From Nautilus pompilius (lineage: Eukaryota; Mollusca; Cephalopoda; Nautilida; Nautilidae): 64,000 bases of DNA. The DNA lies in NCBI GenBank assembly GCA_018389105.1, contig JACATO010001525.1, forward strand, positions 266,501-330,500, written 5' to 3'. This document shows positions 22,701-33,239 of the stretch, in pieces (the first letter of the stretch is position 1; every line of letters starts with the position of its first letter). The notes beneath the pieces were generated by a model. The model was given only the letters and a program-made list of their open reading frames with translations, ran no database searches and was not told the DNA's origin. The position numbers and the translations under genes were made by a program.

Positions 22701-25700
22701 GGGGGAGTTGTGTTGAACAGAGAAAGAAACCTCAAATTATGACAGCCTTGAACAATCTTCTTGGCTAACCCTTGTCCTGACTGTCAAAGGACACCTCATA
22801 GCACTGAGCTAGATTGGGGGAGAGAACTAGTCACCTAGGTACAGTTTGAGGCTCTTGAGCACTTATCAAGGTGCAAGCCGGCTGAAACCACTTCATGTAC
22901 CTGGAAAACCCAACTATAATTTTCCAGTTTTAGATATGAAAAGAAGCCTGTGTGGCTGGATTGTGAAGAAGTGCAAGAAGAAACCATACACCATATTTGA
23001 GCTGGTCCCAGCCATAGGCATCCACAGGATTTTTTCAAGGTGAGGGAGGAGTGGAAAATTTACTCACACCAGTGAGCATGGTGAATCAGGCAAAAAATAA
23101 TGCTATCATTACACTATCACCATCAACTTTCAGTGGGGTGGGGGCAGTTGCTGCCCCTTGTCCCCCTCCCCCTTGCTGGTCCCAACTGTAAACTTGAGCC
23201 CTTAACTGTAGCAGTCGAGTGAGTGGACCATTAGCCACCGATCCTGGGCATTAATCCTTTTATGTGCTGTCAGTGAAAAAATGTTTCTCTTTATTTCACA
23301 GGACCCCTAATCATCTTTTCTCTCTTTTTAAATTTGTTGTGGATGACAGGAATATAGTCATTTGATAGGTTTTCATGGCTGATGATGAAATCCAGGGGTT
23401 TCCTGCTGTTGCTGTGCATAGTTCTTTCTGAGGTGTAGACGCATCTTTACAATAATTCTTTAGCAGTCTTGGTGGTTTGGTTTGATCCAGTCTTGTTTGT
23501 TGTCATACTTCTGCAGATGTGATGCAGCATCGGTTTGGGAGATTTTTCTGTAGCTGTACTTGCTCCAGCATCTTACAAAACACCCTGAATCACTTTCAGG
23601 TTTTAAAAAACTTTATTTACCCAGCACTCAGATGCTTCCCCTCCATCACTAAAAATTTATTATTTGCAACCCAAGACTTTAAAAAAATCCCTTAGTTTTT
23701 TTGTTTTTTTTTTCTCCAATAAAAGTTTCTTCTGTTTGTTTAAATTCAGGAAATTCAGCTTCTCTTTTTATAAGTAAAATACTATTACTTTAATGCAAAG
23801 TGCTGGTTGGAGATGTCCCTTTAAGGTATTGATGTTGTACTCAGGTTTCTTTCAACTCTTTTAGGTAGGGGCCAAAAACAATCAAGTTATTTCACTACTA
23901 AATGCAACTATCTGATGCTGAATGTATTCTTCTCTTGGCAGGATGACCAGGACCACTTAACTGATGTTACAGTTGGTACTGACTGGATTTTCCTCTGCAC
24001 TTTTATCAGTAAGTTAGACTGACTGCTTATCCTTTTGAAGATTACTAATCCTTAAATGATCTAGGGGGCCAACTCATCTCACTTTTGTAAACATGGAGAG
24101 AGTGGACTTCAGAAAATGGCAAAGTACACAGTAAATTTATAAATGGCTTTGTGAATAGTTCTGCAAAAATAAAAATCTTGCCTTTAAAAGCTTGTAGTTT
24201 GGCAATGTGTACTGGTTAGTTTCTTACTGAAATTCTGCTGCTAACAGATTTACTGAGGATTATGTTCATACTTTCATCATCATTTGGTTTTGTTTTTATC
24301 TGATTAATATTTGGGGCAGTGTAAGGTGGGTAGTTAATCCTATTTCGGTAAGCCAAGGCTGTTTACTGCTACAACTGTTTCTCATAACTATCAGTAGAGC
24401 TGTATAAATATTTTAAATTGTAGAATCAAAACAAATACTATTCAAGGAAGAAAGTTGTAGTTTTAAAATTATTTTATGCCAAATTAAGAGAGTTGGCAAA
24501 TAAGAACAGTTATGTTCTTTGTTGTTTGAGACAGTTAACATTAACTCTTAAGTGTAGGTTTTGTAAAAAGTTTCTTGCCAAATTTATTTTTGTAGGTTAA
24601 AAGAGGATTCTAATCAAACCTTTTTTAAACAGTAATAATGAAGTTCTGCTAGTATTTTTTTTTGATTGTTGTATAGGAAAAGATTTTAAATGTTAGCCTA
24701 ATTAATTTGTACTTTGTATATTTTGTTCAACAAGTAGAATTATATCCATGATGCCCTTACTGCAGCTGTAGCAGTACTATTCATTGTAAATTTGGACAGT
24801 TACACTAAAGTTACAAAGAAAGAGCGAAAACAGTTTTTAGTCTCTACTTTCCTGTTCGTGAGACACCTTTTTTTTTTCTCAGACTCTTTACTTTTATTTG
24901 TTTGGTTTGTCGTCTGATTCTTTGTCTCTGTATTTCAGTGTCATTCCTTTTCAACTGGCTTGGATTCTTGATGTCTCTCTGCATCACCAACACAGTGGCA
25001 GGAAGATGTGGGGCTCTGTCTGGCCTTGGTCTCTCAGTGGTCAAATGGGTAGCCATTGTGAAGGTTGGAAATCAGTTTAATGAACTTCAAAATTCCCCCT
25101 AGTGTTTTTTAATTCAAAACCTGAAACACTGATACCTTAATGCAAAGTGTTGGTTGGAGATGCTGCTTTAATCTTAACTGGGGTTTGTGTAGAGAGACCA
25201 GAAATTATTGTTATGGTTCCATGTCAAACAGGAAATGAACTCAGCACTGCATTGTATTTTAACATTCTGCTCAGTGCCATTGTTTAGTGAAACAATGTGT
25301 CTGTTCTTTTGCAGCATGTGGTCAGTATGTGACTTTCTATACTTCATGCCAGGGAAGGATTGAATGTCATTTTAATACTTAATCAGTACCTTTCTAAAAT
25401 GAATTAAAGGTGGCTACTGCAATAGCTATAGTTATTACTCACAGTAATTGGGAAATTTCTTTAAAGGAAGTACTTATGCTATGCTTACTGACTTTCTTTA
25501 ATGAAAGCTTAAGATGTACTTCTTGAAATAGTCTGGAAGGATGACAAATCTTTATAATAATAATTTGTTTTTTTTTTTCATCATACTCTTAATTCCCAAT
25601 TATAAAGGTTTATACTTCCAGCTGCAGTCTGCCTTTGTTACAGGCAGTTTATAAATATGAAACCAAAACTTAAATGTTGGAATGAATCAGAAGCTTTTTG

Positions 25701-27444
25701 AGTTTGTGTATTTCAAAATATTGCTGAATGAATCAACACACAAAATGTTCAAACACTAGATTAATGTTTATTGTGTGCATACTTTTGTAGAAAATACGTT
25801 TGAAGAGGAGGTATCTGCAACACTAACAAAGACATTTCAAAACCCCACTCTGTTTAGATCTCTCTCCTAAATAGTTATGGAACACACAGCAGGATATGCA
25901 CAAATAATGAGTAATTGCAAATGAGAGATGAATATAATGCAAAAACAACAGTCAGTATCTGATGTGTGTGCTTAGCTTTATATAAAGCGCGATACCCTGT
26001 TTTCATGCTACCACATATGACTGGAGTGTTGTTCCAAATATTCTATATCACTTCTACTATCCATTTGTCAAGTAGTTTGGGTTCTTCAGTAGCCATATAA
26101 CCTCAGATAGTTTCAGTGATGATCACATCAGGATTTTGTGCAGGACACGGCACCTTTGTGAGTGTTTCATCAGCCTCTATTTTCATAATATTTTTACTGC
26201 ATTGGCTATATGCTTGGGGTCGTCATGTCATGTTGGAAGATGAAACTTTGGTCTTCCTGAGGGAATGGCATGATGAACAAGAACCTGCTAATACCTGTTG
26301 GCAGTCAGTATACCTTTTTGATTTTATGCAAATCTCCGACAATGTTGGCTGATATGCAGCTATTGTACACTGACTGCTCTGGTCTGCTTTAAAGCAAACT
26401 GCCATTGATTATTGCCAAAGAGTTCACACTTGGACTCATCTGAAGATAGGTTTGGTCATCCCGCTTTCATTTCTGCTGCCTCACCTTGGCAAAGGTTTTC
26501 AGCCAGCTACACATCCAGAGAGACCACCGTGTGTTACTATCATGTAGAGAATAACTTGAGGTACTTAGTATCACTTGGGCTTTCTTCCTCACTTATGTCC
26601 ATTGTTAAATGTACCAGTTCTTTGTAACTTCAGTGTTGTATGTTGTATCTTATTTTTCAGCACAGTAACTGGGCCAGTGGTTTTGCAGGAGGAGATTCCT
26701 GGGTATGGTGGATACTCATTATATGCGGTAGGTGTCTTTGCTGCTTAAGAAACTATCTTCCTTTACAGCTGCTGCAGTTTGCAAACCAGTGACAAGGAGG
26801 GATGCAAAACTGGGCAGTTTATGGTTATTTCGTGTGATAATTAATCTTTTAACTGCTGTTGTGTGTACACTTCATTTTCTGTAGTATAATTCACACCATT
26901 GTAATGCTCACACATATTCTTAGGCAGTATTTATTCTCCAGGTGTCTTTATAACAGGTGGGTGCTTGCCACTGATTGTCCCAGAAGCTGGGCTCACAGAA
27001 TTTGTCGCTATTAGGGGTGGGGGGGGGACTGCTGCTTTTCAGATCTTTAGATGGGAGAAAAATACTAATTTTCTAATTTTGTAGTAGGAGATCATGTATT
27101 TGATCTGTTTTTAGCAAGTTTGGTGTAGTTAGATAAGTTTACATATTTAATGTTCTGAGCTGATTAGAAAATAAAACTGAAAGAGGTTTCTAAGCTTGAC
27201 AGCTTGGCATTTTCGAGATCCTTCAATGAATTGATTGATTTGTTGTCAGCTGTTTAATGCCTGGATGCTTCATAGTTAGTACAGTAAAGAGTGGATTTTA
27301 GGCAGCTGCCAGGAGCTACGCTGATCCCTCTTAATCTCTGTTGCAGGGTTTTTGCTGTTTGTCCGTGGCTGTGTGCAGTATGTCCATGTGAAGTACGAGT
27401 GGAAGAGGCTGACTGGACACTTACATCGTTACTATTTGTTCTGA
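10678..27444 (+). CDS. NDFIP: NEDD4 family-interacting protein (NDFIP1/2 orthologue), seven coding exons
   Basis: NDFIP proteins are Golgi/endosome membrane adaptors that bind WW domains of NEDD4-family HECT ubiquitin ligases through PY motifs, recruit and activate them, and promote ubiquitination of membrane cargo. Joining 10678-10704, 15881-16007, 20993-21123, 23942-24008, 24939-25063, 26661-26727 and 27347-27444 gives 642 bases, 213 residues plus TGA, close to human NDFIP1 (221). Residues 1-16 (SRYEVLEGEES) match the family N-terminus SRYQQL plus an acidic run. A PPPY motif lies at 38-41 and LPSY motifs at 60-63 and 69-72, the second followed by the hallmark EEAERTK. Three membrane segments are at about 110-133, 142-158 and 173-190, including SFLFNWLGF, AGRCGALSGLGLSVVKW and GFLLFVRG. 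The C-terminus (HRYYLF) resembles the family's RVLFIY ending. All exon phases agree (0,1,0,1,0,1). Whether it is NDFIP1- or NDFIP2-like cannot be decided; an invertebrate pro-orthologue is likely. Confidence 0.94.
10783..10807. repeat. (CT)n microsatellite in intron 1
   Basis: About eleven CT units lie 80 bases after the exon 1 donor. Confidence 0.9.
13849..14960 (+). pseudogene. Degenerate FLYWCH/MULE-type transposase, inside NDFIP intron 1
   Basis: From 13849 one frame reads a FLYWCH-type zinc-finger remnant: FWCCEE, a stop at 13885-13887, then GKCKARIHT, which matches the family's W-C plus C-K-A-R-x-H-T signature. From about 14120, after frameshifts, come segments typical of MULE transposases: YKTYEPWN, then in one frame from 14272 to 14838 PVFYALLLIKQRNTYERLF, LCDFEN (probable catalytic aspartate at 14509-14511), HRYKN, MVLSFVPIADLDKAI and LLHWFEGYYLG. 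A stop at 14569-14571 breaks that frame at the expected C-x-F-H position. Further stops follow to about 14960. Several stops and frameshifts show that it is inactive. It has the same orientation as the host gene. Terminal inverted repeats were not identified. Confidence 0.75.
15881..16007 (+). CDS. NDFIP: NDFIP coding exon 2 (PPPY motif)
   Basis: Follows the acceptor CTTTTTAAG and ends CAACAG then GTAAGC, phase 1. It encodes an acidic stretch and a proline-rich run with SPPPYQAL (residues 37-44), the one canonical PPxY motif of this protein. Confidence 0.9.
16008..20992 (+). other. NDFIP intron 2 (about 5.0 kb)
   Basis: AT-rich with no recognisable exon. A possible pogo/Tigger-type terminus at 19525 is annotated separately. 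Several poly-A/T tracts are present. Confidence 0.75.
19525..19560 (+). mobile_element. Possible pogo/Tigger-type transposon terminus
   Basis: TA followed by CAGTGGAACCTCACTAGTTA resembles the ends of pogo/Tigger elements and their MITEs in animals (TA target, then CAGT-x-GAACCTC). I did not find a matching inverted copy (GAGGTTCCACTG) in the intron, so this may be a solo end or a coincidence. Confidence 0.28.
20993..21123 (+). CDS. NDFIP: NDFIP coding exon 3 (two LPSY motifs)
   Basis: Acceptor TTGGTGCAG, donor CAG then GTACAA. Encodes FCPHGESLPSYSVATNLPSY followed by EEAERTK and an acidic linker. The spacing of the two motifs equals that of PPSY and LPSY in the vertebrate proteins, with the first changed to LPSY here. 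Confidence 0.95.
21124..23941 (+). other. NDFIP intron 3 (about 2.8 kb)
   Basis: Mostly AT-rich. Visibly GC-richer patches at about 21270-21440 and 23140-23260, and open frames at 22377-23043 on both strands, are probably old repeat insertions, but I could not assign a family. One copy of a 37-base dispersed repeat lies near the 3' end (23788-23824). Confidence 0.6.
23788..23824 (+). repeat. 37-base dispersed repeat, copy 1
   Basis: CTTTAATGCAAAGTGCTGGT plus the following 17 bases is nearly identical to 25135-25171 in the same orientation. Differences are limited to a few positions. It lies 117 bases upstream of NDFIP exon 4. Confidence 0.6.
23942..24008 (+). CDS. NDFIP: NDFIP coding exon 4
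   Basis: Acceptor CTTGGCAG, donor ATCA then GTAAGT, phase 1. Encodes the acidic pre-membrane segment and the beginning of the first membrane helix (VGTDWIFLCTFI), matching IGNDGIFMLTFF of vertebrate NDFIP1. Confidence 0.94.
24009..24938 (+). other. NDFIP intron 4 (0.93 kb)
   Basis: AT-rich, GTAAGT to CTGTATTTCAG. Nothing else recognised. Confidence 0.9.
24939..25063 (+). CDS. NDFIP: NDFIP coding exon 5 (membrane helices 1 and 2)
   Basis: Encodes SFLFNWLGFLMSLCITNT, AGRCGALSGLGLSVVKW and VAIVK, the most conserved core of the family. The donor is AAG then GTTGGA, weaker than the others. Reading through it would extend the frame by 13 codons to a stop at 25100-25102 and truncate the protein before helix 3. 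Confidence 0.96.
25135..25171 (+). repeat. 37-base dispersed repeat, copy 2
   Basis: CCTTAATGCAAAGTGTTGGT plus 17 bases matches the copy at 23788-23824. It begins 71 bases after the exon 5 donor. Confidence 0.6.
25172..26660 (+). other. NDFIP intron 5, remainder
   Basis: AT-rich DNA up to about 26060, then the antisense Tc1 relic, then the acceptor TATTTTTCAG before exon 6. Confidence 0.8.
26080..26600 (-). pseudogene. Degenerate Tc1/mariner transposase, antisense in NDFIP intron 5
   Basis: Minus-strand frames, interrupted by stops and frameshifts, read in order: SSDESKCELFGNN (first catalytic D in the DES motif, near 26437), VLVHHAIPSGRPKFHLPT, HDDPKHIANAV (second D, near 26220) and CPAQNPDVIITE (third acidic residue, near 26112). 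These match the Tc1-family landmarks FSDESKFxLFG, ILxxHAIPSG, FQxDNDPKHTA and WPxQSPDLNxIE. The element is 5'-truncated or too diverged upstream of the DES motif. No inverted repeats were identified. It is clearly non-functional. Confidence 0.75.
26661..26727 (+). CDS. NDFIP: NDFIP coding exon 6
   Basis: Acceptor TATTTTTCAG, donor GCG then GTAGGT, phase 1. Encodes HSNWASGFAGGDSWVWWILI and IC, corresponding to the helix 2-3 loop and the start of helix 3 (family pattern FDGQYWLWWVFLV). Confidence 0.93.
26728..27346 (+). other. NDFIP intron 6 (0.62 kb)
   Basis: GTAGGT to CTGTTGCAG. It contains a G-run near 27017-27028. Nothing else recognised. Confidence 0.9.
27347..27444 (+). CDS. NDFIP: NDFIP coding exon 7 and stop
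   Basis: Encodes the second half of helix 3 (FLLFVRGCVQYVHV), a basic tail (KYEWKRLTGHLHR) and YYLF, then TGA at 27442-27444. Matches the family sequence GFLLFLRGFINYAKVRK followed by a hydrophobic C-terminus. Confidence 0.94.
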
Positions 27445-28560
27445 TTTGGCACTTAACAGGTTTTCATTATATTATTATTATTTTATATTTTTCTTAAATA
27501 AGAGCCTGGAAATCTCACTGGACAACAGTAAAAAAATAAAAAAAAAGACACAAAAGAACTCTTTCTGCAGTATCTAAGCAGGACTGGTTTTTCCTTTGAT
27601 TCTGGAAGTGACTGAATCGAAGCGACTCACCAATACTGCCAATCAGATTGTTTTAAAACAGAACTACTGATTTTCTGTTATTTGCTTGCTGTACTGAGTT
27701 TATGGTTTGTTGCTGTCAGAAACTAGTTATACATAGAAATGCTGCCAAAATTTTTGGGTGCAAATAACATTGGAATTTTCAAATTGTGGGCATTTCTAGT
27801 GAGCTATGTTCATGCTCTTGTTTACTTTAAAACGATAAACCTGCATTGCTTTAATTTAAATGCACAAATGAAATAAGGGGCAAGGGGGGAGAAAAAGATA
27901 TCTAAATATTTCAAGGCAACCTGCTACTAATTTCTTTAATATTTTTGTTCTACATTATAATCTGAATGAATCCATTTGTGGTATCTTTAAGCCGGCATGT
28001 TAGTTGCTTTTATCGCATGCTAATCATAGAGGTAAAATATTTCAGAATGCAAAAGTCACTATTCCAATCAGTGATGAAAGGGATTCCTGTTGTGAGAACT
28101 TGATAAGTTTCTGAGAAAACTTTACAAATCTTTTCTTCTAAACGATGTTTATAAGGGATCATTTAACATTTGTCTTTTGAATAATTTAGTTTGACAGAAC
28201 ATTTGGCTTTTTATTTTTCAAAAGGCTGTAGAACACATTTGAACTTATAACATGAGCTTCCTGTATCATGGTTAGCCACTGCCCAGGATAAACTTGAATT
28301 TTCAATACTAATGTGTAGCAAGGGGACAGGAGAGAAGTAGATTTTATTTTTAACACCGCATTGACTCATCACTTTCCTGAAGACTGGTGTGGGTAAATTT
28401 CATAACACTGCAATACAGACTCTGTTATCATATACCTCTCCAGCCAGCCTTGAACATGGATTTTCAGTTCAGGGCCGAACAGGAAAACTGTTTGCTTGTT
28501 ATAAACGTTCTTCCTTATGCCTCTGTTTTTCACTAAAATTCAATAAACACATTTTCAGGA
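27445..28560 (+). other. Probable 3' UTR of NDFIP
   Basis: No splice signal or coding sequence is evident after the stop. Two AATAAA hexamers are present, at 27535-27540 (inside an A-run) and 28542-28547. Which is used cannot be told. Confidence 0.45.
28542..28547 (+). terminator. Candidate polyadenylation signal AATAAA
   Basis: A perfect hexamer about 1.1 kb after the NDFIP stop, with a short GT-rich stretch (TGTCGTGTT) some 45 bases downstream. The earlier hexamer at 27535 has no clear GT-rich downstream element. Confidence 0.35.
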
Positions 28561-31500
28561 CATTTAATGACCTGCAGAGGCCCTGACTAATGTCGTGTTA
28601 AAAACTACATCTGAGAGATCAGTGGCAACAAACCTCAGGCACTTATGGCATTGGCAATACACTCACTATTAATCATATGGCAACCCTTTTATTTTATTTT
28701 ATTTTTTAAAGCTATTCTCTAGCAGGCCAACAACAATGAACAGTAAATTATGAGGTAGGTTTATTATAATTCTGTGAGTGCAGAAATCAAGGATGTAATT
28801 GTAAATGTTTCAAGTTTGAAACTTTAACTGGAAAATCGGACTAGCACTGTCATCAGCAAAATGTATCTTTAAACAAATGGGTTTGTTGAGCTAAGCTTAG
28901 AGTGAATCAGTTGCAATCTAGAGAATTGGTAGTGATCTGTGGTTCTATGGAGGCCATATCTTACAGCAACATGGTTGAGGAAGTCACTCTTGCATTACAG
29001 CTTAATTATGAAATTTAACACTTGAACCTCCTGTGTAGCATTTCAGTAGCTGTGAAATAAAATAACATTAAAACTGTAATAACCATTAATCTTTTCACTA
29101 TAAAGTAGTGCTTCAGTCTTAGTATGATTCAGTCAGCTGCTCTCTCTTTTGCTCAACAACAGCAGATCCGGTGATATCTTTATTTGCTAAACATTGAAAC
29201 TCAAACTTTGTCTGGTTTGTATGCCTCAGAAAGTCAAATGCACAAGGAGCCAGCCATATTTTCAATCATCATCATCTTTAATGCAGCTGGGTTTCATCAT
29301 CAAGAATAAAGTCAAACAACCTGAACAGGAAAGAAAGTTATTTTATCATTTTTTTCTATCAAAAGCTAACCATAGGTAGCAGTAAATTAAACACTGTTCA
29401 ACTGGAAAGAAGAAATATTTGTGTGGAGACATTATTCATTAATTAAATCAAAGTTTGGGAAATTCCAGGTCTTTAATAATGCCATCTGATCCTTGTTCAA
29501 CACTAATTATTAGCTTCGAAAATTTTCTTTTTTTTTTTTTTAGTTGTCTGCTGCTGTTGGTTACCACATTGTATTTGTTAGTGGCCACTATTTCTTGCGA
29601 TGTGAGGGTAGCACCTGCTGGATTAATTTATGAAGATTGTTAGCTGAGATTATCTGTGGACTCGGATGTTCGTCACACCCAGTAGAGCCCATGCTAGCAT
29701 TCTGTTTAGCTGTGGGAGGTCACTAAACCAAGTGATGGCAGCAGTGTCTGCTAACACTATAATCTGACTTGACTTTCTTCAGTGATAGAGAGCAATGTAT
29801 GGTTTAGTGACTTGAGAAATTAAATTTAAAAGTGACTGTCATACTTTCATACTTAGGTTGTACAATTTATCAAAATGACCTGGATCTGCAGATAACTTCT
29901 TTTCTTTTTTTTTTTTTAAGAAAAATTGGCAAAACTGCAGTAACATAAGGGAAATTATTATTAGTTACAGATGTGTGATGCCGGTGAAGAGAGAGAGAAT
30001 TGTATAATTATTGATATCTAGAGCTTATGTCTAAGAAAGTCTAGGGTGAAGAATAACTTCACCAAGGTAGTAGTTATCTTGTATGTAAGTATAATCAAAC
30101 AGAGCAGGTGCACTTGTTTCTTCTAGACTAATTTTTTTTTTTCATTTTTTTCTCTGATAGGAACTGGAATAGAAATGTATTATCTAGAGAGAGAGACCAG
30201 AATTTACCTTGACTTCACACAACACCAAATTAGATCAACAAAACCAGTTTTTTATCAAAAATTTAACGGAAATCAATATTGGCTATCTTAGCCAGTAGGA
30301 AAAAAAATTGTATTTATTTACTAACCTTCCTTACCCCCCCCCCCAAATCTGGAGACTTTTTTCTTTTCAGTATTTTGGAAACTGATTATTTGGTGGTAAT
30401 GATGTTTAATTAAATTTGTAATTACTTACATGTATATGGATCTTTGTATATTTTTGCTTGAATGTATTCATTGTGATACTTTTATTGTCTTTGTGAAAGG
30501 AAATTAAAAGAAAAACTATATATATATTGGTACTTTTGATGCCAACTGAAATGTTAGTGATATTTTTTCTCCTTAAATAACAATAAAGGTAAATAAAAGC
30601 ATTACTATTTTCTTTTAACATCCCCAAGGCAACAGCCACTTGGCCATATCCATACTGACAACTTTGGTCAGTAGTTTTAATTTACTACTTACTCAGCATT
30701 CAGAATTTTTTAACCTGTTCAACTTATCCTTGGATAGTCATCGAAATTGCTTTAATGAAAACAATTTTAAAAAATGACTTATTTTTCTAAAATAAACTAT
30801 AAAATTGTTCATTTGAAACAGACAGAGATTATTGCCAGGAATGTTTGCTTCCAAAATTATCCAGTCAATGTGTGCTCACCAATTACATTCTATCTATCCT
30901 TTTCAATTCTATATATAAATACCTCCAAAAAATCCTCAATCTTATCTCAAAAAGTCATGCAGGTTGTACATGGCAGCTTTTATCTGGAAGAAATTAAGTT
31001 TTCTAAATACAAGAATTCTGATGTGAATGTGCACAGGAAATATGGTGTCCATGAAAAATGTTAGGAACTTGTAAAGTGAAAGATAAGTTGCAAGCTGCAA
31101 AGAAAACTCAGAAGGAAGTCTCAGCTGCAGGGCTGGGTGGACTTAATACTATACAGCTGCAACTAAAGGCCCAACAATATTCTCTACCTTTTCCTTATCT
31201 ATCTATCACTGCTGTACAGTATTCTCTATGGTAGTTTCTTTGAGGTGTTTGCCATATTATCCAATCAGAATGGCTGAGCATGTTGGATTTCTGAATTTGA
31301 TTGTGCTATAATCTCTAAATCATATAAGTGTTGAAGATAAAACTGATGTTTGGAATTTTAAAGTAGATGATTCAACTCAACATAGCACAAATGACAGAAT
31401 TACTTGATCACTGATTTCATGCAACTCTAAATAGACACTGGTCTTTTGATATTAGAACCAATAGTAATGGTTGCAGTTTGTTTCAAATATATCTGTGATT

Positions 31501-33239
31501 ACAAACTTGTTGGAGAACTATTTCAACATCTCATTTATTTGGAAGGTCATTCCACAAAGTAGTTCAATGATTTGCAAAAACAACTTGTTAATATTTAATT
31601 AATGGCCTGGGTCTAGTTTAGACATCAATGTGATGCAACTGTTATGGAGGATTTAGTATATTTTTCTGACTACTTGAAAGTTTGTCCAACTACTATAGTT
31701 GATCCAGCCTTGTTGTCAACTTATCTATCAATGAAGGAAAGAAAAAGGGAAAATTGACCAATTTATCTTATACTCCACATTGACTTATAGGCCGAAAAAA
31801 TGCAGTAATTTAACAGAAGCAACAATATTATATGATGATTATTTCAAATTAAGTTCGTTGCTACTTTGTTAATGATGAATAATTTTGTAAACAAGTTTTA
31901 CTTTGCTGGTTATGAACATTTAAAATACAAAATCCAACCTGCATGTCCAGTCTTTGCCTTTGCTAAAGATGTACACAATGGATTAAAATGCCAGTAAGAA
32001 CTTCAGAAATTCCCAAAGTTGGTTATGCTGAAGGGGTGGGGTAGATTGTTGACTACATCCAAGTTTGCTTTGGCTAGTGGAGGGTCACATCTGTCTTCTG
32101 TCAGTATCTGGCCTTTTAGACATTATCTAGTAAAGTGAATCTTTGTTATATCAAACAGCAAAATAAAAACTTAACTTTAAAATAAATTCTGTTTTGGCTC
32201 TCATATTGTACAGAAATTATTTGCTTTGCTAATCAAATGGTAGCCAGAAAACCTGTCTGTGATCTGATCCAGGAGAATTTCCAGCCAGAAAACCACCTAA
32301 TATTTCTCCACAAAATGCGGTAAAAATTAAAATTTAAGTATATGGTAAACTGTCCTGAGTATTTTATGGTATTTAACAAGATTATTGTAGTAGTTTATAG
32401 TCTAAAGCTAATACTGTCTAATTCAAAAACTGCCTATCTGAATTTCTTTATTTTTGTCATAACAAATTCATTAAATTGACAGAAGAACCTCTCAATAATG
32501 AAAAGGTGTTTGTAGATCATATGAGCTGTAAGCATGAATCCCTCATTGAGTTTTCTTAATCTGTGCTGATTGCCACCTTTTTATGTGTTGGCCAGTATTT
32601 CCAGAGAACGTTCTTGTTCCCAAACAGATACTACCCCTGAAAACTTTGTTTTCAATACCAAGCATTACCCTGGCTCGCTCGCTCGCTCCTGGAGTTGTAT
32701 GGTGAGCCAAAGCTTCCATGGTAGAACTTCCTATACTTCGTAACACTGAACATGCTCGCATTGTTTGAGCACGAGCTTTGTGAATGTATAATAAAATCAG
32801 TGTTTAAGCAGCTGATCAAATACAAAACCACGGCCATTTGTTTAATCTGATTAAATGGCAGTTTGTGCCTGTTTAAATTTTTTTGGCACAAAATGTATAT
32901 AAAATTAGCTTGGAGTTTAGTCAGATGAACTAGCTTCATGTTCTCCTCAATGGAGATAACTCATTTTATTATTACTTTTTAAAAAAAAATTCTCTTACTT
33001 GCCAACTACTACTAAATCAAACAGATTCCTTATATTGTTAATAGGAAATGTTTATTACATGAATTTTCAACTGAAAACATCATTCTGAAATTCTTCAAAT
33101 TATAATGCAATATGAAGACTTACAATATTAAATAAACATCCCTGTCTTCATTACTACATTTAGCCTTAGTCCATCTGTTACAGTATGTAGCTAAATCAAT
33201 CTTTTGACAGGTACAGAAGTCTGGAAAGTACTCACGTTC
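28561..33239. other. Intergenic, no recognisable gene
   Basis: AT-rich sequence with short open frames only. A CT/GA-poor, poly-C tract lies near 30333-30343. I saw no exon of a known family and no transposase signature. Confidence 0.55.

Noticed and set aside
22377-23043. Cluster of overlapping open frames in NDFIP intron 3
   Set aside because: Translations on both strands matched no transposase, RT or host family I know. They may be an old repeat but cannot be assigned.
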